Positions 22,440-32,800 of a DNA stretch of 64,000 nucleotides are shown here, piece by piece (position 1 is the first letter of the stretch; every line of letters begins with the position of its first letter). Source of the stretch: Bettongia penicillata ogilbyi (Eukaryota; Chordata; Mammalia; Diprotodontia; Potoroidae); assembly GCA_023548195.1 (NCBI GenBank), contig JAJHZJ010000252.1, positions 2,363,395 to 2,427,394 of the forward strand. The letters run 5' to 3'. A model generated the notes under the pieces. The model did not search any database, had not been told where the DNA came from, and saw nothing but the letters and a program-made list of their open reading frames with translations. Both the position numbers and the translations under genes were made by a program.

Positions 22440-23300
22440 ACTTAAATCTCTGACTCCACAGACTCGGCAAGGGTGATTCAAACAGAGCCCAAGGAGAGCG
22501 CTTCTCTTCTATTATTTCTCCAGCTCCATAGGGCCTCCCAAGCACGTCACGGCAGGCAGAACCTTGTCAAATATGTCCTTTCAGGAAAGCACCTGCTGCC
22601 TCCTTCAGCAACCCTGGCTCGGACAGGTACGGACATCACCCATGAGGAATCGTGCCCTCGGTGCTGGGCAGCCGGCATTGCCCGCCTGAAGCCCCCACAG
22701 CTGAAGATGCTTCCCTGCTCCTGGGGGGCTCAGGGGTTAAGGAGCGAGCTGAACCAGCCTCCTTCGGGGAAGGATGACCCTGGGCTGGCTGCAGGGGAAA
22801 GCACCAGGCTATGCCCGAAGTCTCCAGGAGGTGTCTCCAGCCTCCAGGCCTTCTGGAAAGGGGAAGAAGCAGAGCATGACAGGAGGTGGTTGGGGCAGAA
22901 GATGGAATCCGAAAGCGGTCATTAATCTTTCTAGTTAGGAAGCAGGAACTCGTACGGGGGGAATGTCAAACCAGCCGGAGAAAGAAGTGACCTGCTACAG
23001 GCTGGGTTCCCCAATGCCAGGGGCTTCCCAGGCATGGGACAGAGATGCATTTGGGAAAAGCCGTCAAAGCAAAACTCGGGCAATTCCTCAATCATCGGGG
23101 AGAGCGAGAACAGCCCGCAGGGGCCGTCTGGCCTTTCCCTTCATTTTAGCTCAGAGCCACCCAGCAGTTTGTAAAGGGTCTCTCCACTTGAAGGTTGGGG
23201 GCCACTGTGAAAAACCCTGCAGGGCCCTGGCTCTTCAGTTTGGCTTGTCTTTTCAAACATAATCTCTTCCTAGGCTCAATAGGGGTCTTTCTTCACCAAC
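22440..23300. other. GC- and CpG-richer low-repeat block
   Basis: Relative to its surroundings this block is visibly GC-rich and holds many CpGs (for example AGCACGTCACGGCAGGC and GCTCGGACAGGTACGGACAT). I see no repeat. Plus-strand frames of 150 codons (22473-22925) and 99 codons (22963-23262) are open, but that is expected at high GC. They show no domain and no clear splice context. It could be a small CpG island, regulatory element or unrecognised exon. Confidence 0.35.
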
Positions 23301-23439
23301 AAAGTGTTTGATTGACGTGGTCAAGAAATCCACAATAGGAAGGTCTTCAGCCACACTGGTTGATTAGGGCTCATTAAGGCAGCCTGAATACTTTCCCCCC
23401 TTTGGCTCTGCTGCTTGTTCACTGATTGGCAGGAATGTA

Positions 23440-23690
23440 GGTATGCTCCTAGAATTTAAAGCTGGAAGGGAATCCTGAGAGATCAATAATACCTTTAGAG
23501 CAGGAAGTGACCTCAGGGGTCATCTAGTTACAACCCACCCTTATTTTATAAATGAAAAAACTGAATCTCAGAAAGAGGAAATGACCTGCCTAATATCACC
23601 TAGATAATTAGTACCAAAAGCAGATCGGAGCCCAGCTCCTCTGGACTCCAAATCCAATGTTCTTAAGACTGTACCTTGCCACCTTGTTTT
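23440..23690 (-). repeat. THER1/MIR-type SINE(s) (antisense)
   Basis: CAGGAAGTGACCTCAGGGGT, AACTGAATCTCAGAAAGAGG and AGCTCCTCTGGACTCCAAAT are the inverted family blocks. The left end shows a second diverged start (AATTTAAAGCTGGAAGGGAA), so two copies may overlap. Confidence 0.55.
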
Positions 23691-23694
23691 CACA

Positions 23695-25455
23695 ACCAAA
23701 CCCAAGGCCTCTTTTGTCACTCATCTATCCTTAGTTTCCACTTCCTCCCTGTTGGCCTGCCTCACTGATGAGCTAGGGGACAGTTGTGTTGAAAGAAATG
23801 GGATGAAAGTGGGAAGAATTGTTTATAGGGAGATGCAGTTGAGCTGATCAGGGGGTAGAGAGAGAAAGCAATTTGGAGACTGTATAAATTGGTCAGAAAG
23901 GTAAAGATTATAAAGTACCTACTTTCCTTCTCTGCTTTAGTGGGAATAAACAATCTTCCAGATAGTACCCAACACTCTCATCTTGTTTTGCTGGTTGTGT
24001 AGGCCTTTCCCTTCTTCTATGGTGGCTTTCTCCCACCTTCACCTTTTTCCCTTCCTATCTGCCCCAGTTTTTCACCTCTTAGAACCTTTCCCCTCTGTAT
24101 TCCAGACCTTCTATACCCAATCTCTGATGACACTTTCCTTTCTTAAATCCTATTCTTTCAAGGAAAGACTCTATTAGAAAATTAAGGAGTTACTATTTTG
24201 GTCATAATAGAGGTATCCTAAAAATGAGATCTTTTTAGAAGAGACAAATATACATAGAAATAAATATACCCTGAAAAATAAAACCTACTATAGCTGGTTA
24301 TATTTCAGTTTTATACAAGCTAAGTTTAAAGGAGAAAGTATGGCCTATATTTGAACTAATGAATAATCCATGTCCATGTGACAGTGGAACATAACAGTTA
24401 ATGACTCAGATTTTCCCAAGTAATACATTTGCCTCTGAATACAGGCCCCCAGAAGACAATATTTGAATCCAAAATATAGTTTGACTGGATTATCCATCCA
24501 CATCTATTTGCCTCACACTCCACTACTGACTTGTTGGGGAAATTTCCCAATACGAACACTCTTTTCCACTCTAGCAAGTATCAAAGTATCTATAAGTCTC
24601 TATCTTTTTATTACCTCTGAGCCCCCAGTCAGAGAGACAGCTTCTGGCAAAACACCTCAGTGTTAGCTCTATCTGTGTCTCTTCTCCAAATATTTCCTCC
24701 TCTCCTGACTTCTTGTAACTATAGTCTCCATAAATGTACCCTGGCTAGCAAATGCTAGTTATTAATTTTACTTATAAAGAGAAAGTAAACATTTAAAACA
24801 AAGACAAATTAGCCGACTTGCCTGTATTCAGAAAAAAAGGCTTAAGGTTTCCCATGGAGGAGGTCAAGGGAAGACTGGAGATACGGGATTATTACTTTCG
24901 CGTTTGCAGTTGGAGGAGAAGAGGAACCAGCAAAAACCGTTTCTGACCCAGCCTCACTATGACCAAGTAGCCTCACTCCTAGAATTATGGCCCTTTCTTT
25001 GTATCTTCTGCTTCCACTTGTACTCTCTCTTTCCCAACTCCTAATGGATTCTTACAGTTTCCCATTCTCCAGTTCCATGTATCATGCAGTCATCCTGTTA
25101 GGAACTGGATTTCTTTGTAAGTCTGTTTTCTAGATTCAGTTAACTAACTTTTAAAGATCATTTTGGGGTGTGGTCTATCACTCTTTATCTTATAAACTGC
25201 TACTTTCTGATTCACTCAAGGAACTAATTACCACTTCACAAAGGGATCAATCACCAAGCATGGGTACATTTTTGCAGTTATTTTAACACCTTACCTGGCC
25301 CATTTTCTGCGGTTAGATCTGTGAAATACCAATTCCTTTACAAGTAAATTTCAGACATGGAGGAAGGGAAACACATCATAAACCTCAAATCACATTCTGT
25401 AAGCCATCTCCTCCCCATCTTGTATATGTCTCTTGTATATGCCCTGAATAAACCC
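23695..25455. other. Unassigned stretch
   Basis: No gene recognised. 23.95-24.18 kb is pyrimidine-rich and could be a decayed L2 sense fragment. GAATAAACCCCTTTTTATTT at 25447-25466 contains an AATAAA at the end of an otherwise unassigned unit, which could be the 3' end of an LTR or retrocopy. I cannot decide. Confidence 0.35.
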
Positions 25456-25464
25456 CTTTTTATT

Positions 25465-25690
25465 TTAAAAAAAATTGTCTCAATCAGCAAAAACCTGCCT
25501 TCTCAACAGGTTCCCAGTTGAACAAAAGGAAACCAAAATCCATTATGAGCATGTATAGTCAATCAACATTAATTTCCACATTGGCCATGTCCAAAAAAAT
25601 GTGTCTCATTCTGTACTCCAAGACCTTCATCTCTCTATTAAGAGTTGGGTAGCATATTTCATCATTAGTCCTTTAGAATCCTTCCATAAA
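25465..25690 (-). mobile_element. L1 3' end fragment (antisense)
   Basis: CCACATTGGCCATGTCCAAA, then TGTGTCTCATTCTGTACTCC is the inverted 3' UTR type also found at 41.95 and 47.15 kb. It begins with a poly(T)-like TTTTAAAAAAAATT. Confidence 0.6.
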
Positions 25691-25699
25691 CACTCAGTG

Positions 25700-26265
25700 G
25701 AGGGCCCACTCAGCATTCTGGAACTCTTCCTCTAGTTTTATCTACAATGGTATGGAAGCCATTTTCAACACTCATTTGGCCCTGGGAACGCAGACATAGA
25801 CCATTCATGATGTCATAGCTAGAAGAAAGGAAGGCAAGAATTTCTTTCTTACTTGTGGCCAGAGCACCAACACGACCAATATGGAGTGGTAGAGAATCTA
25901 CACTCAGTTCACTGAATCAGTGCACTAGCATGCTAAATCTCCTTTTGTTACCTCTCCTGGATATTTCATTTTATTGCAATAGATTGCACTAGATCACCAG
26001 CAATCAGTCCTACTCTACAATGGCAATTAGCATGGTGAGCATTATTTGATCAGAATGACCTCATTGAAGAATGGGAAAGTAGAGGAAAGGAAAGAGAGTC
26101 CAAGGTGGTTCCCTGCTTCTGGTGATGCTGGCCACATACAATGAAGCATCCCCAATTGTCCCTGGGGATTAGAGAGTCAAGTCCGTAGGCATTACCTAAT
26201 TAGACTCAGATATGGAAGTGCATTATTAAGAATCATAGGATACACTGAAGATGATAAATCTTCAG
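25700..26265. other. Unassigned stretch
   Basis: No recognisable repeat or gene. Confidence 0.35.
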
Positions 26266-26269
26266 TAAA

Positions 26270-26877
26270 CTCTTATTTGTTGAATTTGCAGTCTACCAGT
26301 GCCATGCCAGGAAACTGAGTCGCTTCCATTTGAACTGTATTAGGAAGATTCTGAGGATCACCTGGTAGGATGAGGTACCAGACACTGAAGTCCTTGCTCA
26401 AGCTGAACTGCCAAGCATTCAAACTATGCTTCAGAAAGGGCAACTCCAATGGGCTGGCCACGTTGTTCGAATGCCAAATGTATGCTTGCCAAAAAGACTA
26501 TTTTATGGAGAACTTGCATGGAGCAGGTGATCACATGGTGGCCAGAAGAAATGATACAAGGACACTCTCAAGAACCTTGGATTTGACTTGCAACTTGAGA
26601 GACACTGGCACAGGACAGCTCAGAATGGCGTACCCACGTAAGAAAGGGTGCTGTGCTCTATGAGAAAAGCAGAATTGAGACAGCACAAAGTAAATGTAGG
26701 ATGTGCAAATTTGGAGTATCCATCCCCAGATATTCACACGGATTATCTGTGCCCAACTTGGGGTAGAGCACTCTAAGCTCATACTGGTCTGATCAGCCAC
26801 AGTCGGGCACACAGAAATTTCACTTTATCATAGCAATGTCATTTTGGTCCTCTTCGAAAATGAAGGACAGCAACCAA
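26270..26877 (+). mobile_element. RTE-type LINE, 3' terminal coding region and tail
   Basis: The plus-strand frame starting near 26369 encodes DEVPDTEVLAQAELPSIQ, then QLQWAGHVVRMPN and KRLFYGELAW. This is the conserved region downstream of the reverse transcriptase in this class of non-LTR elements. Further on, in other frames, are a Cys-x2-Cys...His-x4-His zinc-finger-like piece (near 26755-26810) and a 3' tail TTTTGGTCCTCTTCGAAAAT ending GAAGGACAGCAACCAA. Several stops and shifts show it is dead. The tail matches the inverted left edges of the SINEs at 7.2 and 40.1 kb, identifying the partner LINE of that SINE family. Confidence 0.75.
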
Positions 26878-27302
26878 TTTGTTGAATTTGTATAATTTTT
26901 AAATTTGAGGGTAATGGTAATTTCCACATCCACCAGTTATGATGGCCCTGGACCCTTCCTAAAGACTGGGATGTGTGGATTGCCTTAGAACTCTACTGAA
27001 AGAACCACTTGGGACTTTTTATATGGAATTTAGGAAGCTGTTTGGAAATATGCCACAGGCTTTGTTGGGACTCTGGCGAAAGGCACCAGGAAAGACACTT
27101 TAAAGTGTAATGCTTGACTTCCCCAGAAGAACAGAAATCTTTCTGGAATTGGGAATATGGAAAATTTGTACCAAACGTACCCAGTGGGTTTGCTAAAGAT
27201 AACTGGTGCTAAAGATAAAGATAATAAAGATAAGGGCAGCCTATATCACTTTTAAAAGTTAAAAGGAAAGACAGTTTCTTCTCTTACTCCTGTGATCTAT
27301 AA

Positions 27303-27313
27303 TTCTCTGTCTT

Positions 27314-27350
<37 letters not shown>

Positions 27351-27530
27351 GTCTCTGTCTCTCTGTCTCTCTCTGTCTCTGTCTCTCTGCCTCTCTCTGT
27401 CTGTCTGTCTCTCTGTCTCTGTCTCTTTCTCTGTGTCTCTCTGTCTGTGTGTCCCTCTGTCTCTGTGTCTCTGTATCTCTGTCTCTGTGTCTCTCTCTGT
27501 CTCTGTCTCTCTCTCTGTCTCTGTCTCTCA
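27303..27530. repeat. (TCTCTG/TCTG)n microsatellite, ~230 bp
   Basis: It is an almost uninterrupted mixture of TCTG, TCTCTG and TCTCTCTG units on plus. The long frames on both strands here (Arg/Asp/Glu on one strand, Ser/Leu on the other) are artefacts of the repeat. Confidence 0.95.
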
Positions 27531-27540
27531 TTTCCAGTGA

Positions 27541-27965
27541 AGACCCCAGCATGGGGGGGGGGGGGTAGTAGCAGCACCTGGCCAACCTCAGGGGGCCATC
27601 ATACATCCTTGACATGACAAGGCAGTGCTTAAGCCCCATCAGCAGCAGCACCTGCAGGACAATGAGCCCCAGCACAGAAGGGGAGTCTTCCTGGGCAAGT
27701 ACTTGGGCCCTAGAGCGGAAGGCAGCATCTAGTTCTGTTTGTCCTTAATACAAAAAGTCAGAGGGGAGGGGCAGAACTTTGTTCTGACACAGTGGACAAG
27801 AGGAAGTGAGGTAGGGGACAACAGGCAAAACATTTGGCTATGGCCAGTGGCACTAACCCAGAACAATGGGCAGCAGCATGGGTCTCAGAAAAATGGTCAC
27901 TGACATGGGCAATGACAAAGACAGTCCAGGACAGCCCTTTTCTTTAAGCCTTTGGTAGCCTCTTT
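27541..27965 (+). repeat. Unclassified interspersed repeat (family Y, copy 1)
   Basis: CAATGGGCAGCAGCATGGGT and the neighbouring ACTGACATGGGCAATGACAA closely resemble the reverse complement of 40430-40800, including block order. That identifies a repeat family. A G13 run lies at 27553-27565. It may be internal sequence of a retrovirus-like or other marsupial element. It has no recognisable coding domain. Confidence 0.5.
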
Positions 27966-28192
27966 CTTTCAGATAATTTAAAAATCAGTCCCTCAATACC
28001 TAAAAATTATGTCCCCATCAGCACAAACTGCCTCTGGGGATACTTGGTCTAGCCTAGTTGTTTTTTCCATCTTTGTTTTCTGTAGTACCATTTCTATTAT
28101 CTTATTAAACACATTGAACACTGTGATGTTAGAGTCTAAAAGAATTTGTTACAAAAACCTTTTAGAACAATTCCCCCAAACTCTTCCAACTT

Positions 28193-28440
28193 CTGTTGTT
28201 TGGTCATTTCAGACATGTCTGACTCTTCGTGACCCCTTTGGGGTTTTCTAGGCAAAGACACTAGAGTGATTTGCCATTTTCTTCTCCAGCTCACTTGACA
28301 GATGAGGAAACTGAAGCAAACATGGTAAAGTGACTTGCCCAGAGTCACACAGTTAGCAAAGAGTCTAAGACTGGATTTGAATTCAGGTCCATCCTGATTC
28401 CAAGTCTCATACTCCACTCACTTGGCCACCTAGCTGCTCC
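28193..28440 (-). mobile_element. tRNA-derived marsupial SINE (antisense)
   Basis: Inverted tail GACATGTCTGACTCTTCGTG, core ACAGATGAGGAAACTGAAGC, head inverted at CACCTAGCTGCTCC. It is full length. Confidence 0.85.
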
Positions 28441-28621
28441 TGTCCTACTTCTACTTTCATCCTTAAATGCCCTGGGATGATTTGGCATAGCTATATCTCT
28501 TTACAATTTATTTTTCTCTCCACTGATCCTTGTTGGTTTTGGAAGCAATACAACTCATATGATACCTTATCCTCCATGAAATTTTACAAATATAAACCAC
28601 TATGGTCATTAGCTACCATAT

Positions 28622-28765
28622 CTCTTTTTTTGGTGGGTGAAAGGCAATCATTGTTAAGTGATTTGCCAAGGGTCACACAACTAGTAAGCGTGTGAGGCCA
28701 GATTTGAGTTTAAGTCCTCTCAACTCCAGAGCCAGTGCTCTATCCACTGAACCACCCAGCTGTCT
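28622..28765 (-). mobile_element. tRNA-headed SINE, short variant (antisense)
   Basis: TTAAGTGATTTGCCAAGGGT, CACACAACTAGTAAGCGTGT and GCTCTATCCACTGAACCACC give the inverted tRNA half. A T-rich start replaces the usual core and tail, so this is a different subfamily from the 28.2-kb copy. Confidence 0.7.
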
Positions 28766-28890
28766 TGGCTGTCCTGTTTACTTGACAAAGGGTTGACTTG
28801 TTGGCTGAGGTGGTTTCTATGTTCTTTTTATCTCATCATTTTGGTGATTAAACTCTACTGGTTGGTCTTCTAGGCTCTGTGAATTTTTTT

Positions 28891-29180
28891 CTGGCTGTAT
28901 TCCATGCATGAAATGTTCTCCTTCCTCATTTCCACCTAGTAGCTTCATTTAATCTCAACTAAAATCCCATTTTCTTTCCCAACTGCTAACTCTTCCCTCT
29001 CTTCATTCCTGTTTTTCCTATATATAGCCTGTTTTTACATCATTTTATTTATTGTTATTTTCCCCCCATTAGATTTTGATCTCCTAGAGGGCAAGGATTA
29101 TCTTTTGCCTCTTTTGTACCCCCGGTGTTTAGTATAATGTTTGGCACACAGTCAGTCATTGTTTATTGACTGACTGAAAT
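28891..29180 (+). repeat. L2 LINE 3' end (sense)
   Basis: GAAATGTTCTCCTTCCTCAT, TCTCCTAGAGGGCAAGGATT and GTTTGGCACACAGTCAGTCA, ending TTATTGACTGACTGAA, is the canonical L2 3' end. Confidence 0.75.
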
Positions 29181-29189
29181 GGTGATCAT

Positions 29190-29815
29190 CTGTATTGATA
29201 TCTGTTCTTTGATTCATTTCCCATTTTTTAGCCTTGACAATCTGTTTAAATGTCAGGTTAGGGTGTCTTCAGTTGCATACCATATTTTCTCATTTGAATT
29301 CTTCTAATTTGATACTAATTGTGATCTTTAAAAATTGGATATTATGAATGTTTGCAGACAATTGATTTGGAAATATCTAGCATATATAACTAGTTATTTC
29401 CTGTCCATTAATATGTAATTGATTTCATTTTTGAGACATTAATGCTTGCTGTGTCCAAAACCTCCCACATCTCTTCACTAGGAAAGTTCTTATGATACAT
29501 AGGCAAAAAAGCCAATTTGCAAGCTTTTGACCTCTCTTATTTCTTATTCCTGGGCTATATTTTCCATCAAATATTTTCTGTCTTCCTCCAATGTGCTGCA
29601 TAGGGAATACATTCCCTTTTGCATTGAACTCCTAAAGTATTAAATATATTGATTTAATTTGGAAGGGTTTCTGTTTTCTTCCTACAATTTCTCTTCTTCT
29701 GCCACAGAGGTTGATATATAAGCTACAATTAATTTCATTGTAATATTTTTGCAAATGCTCATTAGAAGCATTGAAAACTGAGCTGACAAAATGTCTTACA
29801 ACTCATACTTTTGGA
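29190..29815. other. Unassigned AT-rich stretch
   Basis: No gene or named repeat. Composition resembles an old DNA transposon or decayed LINE, but no terminal repeats were seen. Confidence 0.35.
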
Positions 29816-29819
29816 TGTC

Positions 29820-32800
29820 CTTGTACACATGATTTTTTTTCTTGAATACACTTCAGTCTGCATTCAGACAACATCAGCTTTTTTCTTTGGAGGCAGATAA
29901 CATTTTTCATCATGAGTCCTTTTATATTGTCTTAGATCATTCTATTGCTGAGAATAGCTAAGTCGTATTTATAATTCTTCATCCTACAATAGAGTTGTTA
30001 CTGTGTACAGTGTTCTGCAGTGCTGCTCACTTCACTTTGAATCAGTTCATGTAAGTCATTTCAGGTTTTTCTGAAACTATTCTGGCTGTCATTTCTTATA
30101 GCACAATAATATTCCATTACAATCATATTCCACAACTAGTTCAATCATTCCCCAATTGATGAGTATCTCATCAAAAAGAGCTATTATAAATATTTTTGTA
30201 CAAATAGATCTTTTTCCTGTTTTTTAATCTGTTTAGGATACAGACCCAGCAGTACTATTGCTGGATCACAGTCTGATTGATCTTTGGGCAGAATTCTACA
30301 TTGTCTCCAAAATGGTTGGATCAGTTTACAACTCTACCAACATTAGTGTCCCAGTTTTCCCACATCTTCCAGCATTTATCATTTTTTCCTTTTTTGCAAT
30401 ACTAGCCAATCTGGTAGATGTGAGGTACTACCTCAGAGTCGTCTTAATTTGCATTTCTCTGAACAGTGATTTAGAGCATTTTTTCATATGATTATAGATA
30501 GTTTTGATTGATTTATCTTAAAATTGTCTATTCATATCCTTTGACTATCAATTGGGGAATGACTTGTATTCTTATAAACTTGACTCAGTTCTCTTACATA
30601 TTTAAGAAATGAGGCTCTTTATCAGATACAATTGCTGTAACAATTGTTTCACAGCTTTCTCTTTTCCTTTTAATCTTGGTTACGTTAATTTTGTTTCTGC
30701 AAAACTTTTTTTAATTTTATATAACCAAAATGATCTATTTTACATTTCAAAATGTTCTCTATACTTTTCTTTGGTCCTAAATTCTTCCTTTATCCATCTA
30801 TCCAATGGGTAACCTATTCCATGCTCTCCTAATTTGCTTATATCACCCTTTATGTGTAAATCATGTACCTATTTTGACCTTATCTTTTTATACAATGTGA
30901 GACGTTGGTCTATAATTAGCTTCTGCCATACTGCTTGCCAATTTTCCCAGCAGTTTTTGTCAAATAATGAGGTTTTGTCCCTGAAGCTTACATCTTCAGG
31001 TTTATCAAACCTGAGATTGCTATGGTCATTTACTATAATATATCGTGTAGCTAACTTGTTCCACTGATCTACCACTCTGTTTCTTAACCAATACCAGATT
31101 GTTTTGAGAATGAACTTGATAATACAGCTTGATATATAGTATGACTAGACCACCTTCCTTCACATTTTTTCCCATTGATTTCCTTAATATTGTTCACCTT
31201 TTGTTCTTCCAGTTTAATTTTATTATTTTTTTTCTATTTTTAAAAATAATTTTTGGTAGTTTAATTGATATGGCATTGAATAAGCAAATTAATTTGGGAT
31301 AGAATTATCATCTTTATTATATTGGCTCAGGTTACCCATGAGAAATTAATATTTTTCTCTTTGTTTAGATATGACTTCATTTGTGTGGACATTGTTTTGC
31401 AATTCTGATCATATAGTGCCTAGGTTTGTCTTGACAAATAGACTCCCAAGTATTTTGTATTATCTACAGTTATTTAAAAAGGAATTTCTATTTCTATTTC
31501 TTGCTGCTGGATTTTGTTGGTAATATGTAGAAATGCTGATGATTTAATTGGGTTTGTTTTGTATCTTGCAATTTTGCTAAAGTTGGTGATTATTTCAATT
31601 AGTTTTTTTTTTTTTTAGGTGATCCTATAGGATTCTCTAAGGATATCATCATATCATCTGCATAGAGTGATCGTTTTGTTTCCTCATTGCCTATTCTAAT
31701 TCCTTCAATTTCTTTTTCTTCTCTTAGTGCTAAACATAGCATTTCTAGTACAATATTGAAAAGTAGTGTTTTCTTCCTAAAGGTAATGGGCATCCTTGCT
31801 TCACTCCTGGTTTTATTGGGAAAGTTTCTAGCTTATCCCCATTATAGATAATACTTGCTGATAGTTTTAGATAAATATTACTTATCATTTTAAAATAGAC
31901 TCCATTTATTTCTATGTTCTCTAATGTTTTTAATAGGAATGGGTGTTGTATTTTGTCAAAGGCTTTTTCAGCATCTATTAAGATAATTTATGATTTCTCT
32001 TGGTTTTATTATTGATATGGTCAATTATGTCAACAGTTATCCTGATATAGAACCAGCCCTGCATTCCTGGTATAAATTCTGACTGGTCATAGTGTATGAT
32101 CCTTGTGATATATTTCTGTAATCTCTTTGAGAGCAATTTATTTAAAATTTTAGCACCAATATTCATTAGGGAAATTGATCTACAGTTTTCTTTTTCTGTT
32201 TTTGGCTTCTAGGTCTAGGTATTAGTCCCAAATTTCGGTCATAAAAGGAATTTGGTAAGACTCCTTCTTGGCCTATTTTTCCAAATAGTTTATGTAGTGT
32301 TAGAAATAATAATTCTTTAAATGCTTGGCAGAATTTATTTGTGAATCCATCTGGCCCTGGGAATTTTTTCTTAGAAAGTTAATTGATGGCTTGTTCAATT
32401 TCTTTTTCTAAAATTGAGGTAAGTATTCTATTTTCTCTTCTATTAATCTGGGCAATTTATATTTTTGTAAATATTAATTTCATTTAGATTGCCAGATTTA
32501 TTGGCATATAATTGGTCAAAATAAGTCCTAATAAGTGTTTTAATTTCCTCATCATTAGTGCTAAATTCATGCCTTTCTTTCTTGATACTGGTAATTTGGT
32601 TTTCTTCTTTCCTTTTGTTAACCAAATTAACCTCTGCTTTACCTATATTTTTTTCCATAAAATCAGCTCCTAGTTTTATCTGTTAGTTCAATGGTTTTCT
32701 TACCTTCAGTTTGATTAATCTCTCCTTTGATTTTCAGGATTTCCAATTTGGTTTTTTTATTTTTTAATTTTTTCTTTATCTTCTATAGCTGCATGACCAA

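Noticed and set aside
22473..22925. 150-codon frame as a gene
   Set aside because: High GC lowers stop frequency. No motif or exon boundary is evident.
27259..27675. Long frames rich in Arg/Asp/Glu/Thr (138 and 97 codons, minus) and Ser/Leu (plus)
   Set aside because: They are translations of the TCTG/TCTCTG microsatellite. A repeat of this kind keeps several frames open.
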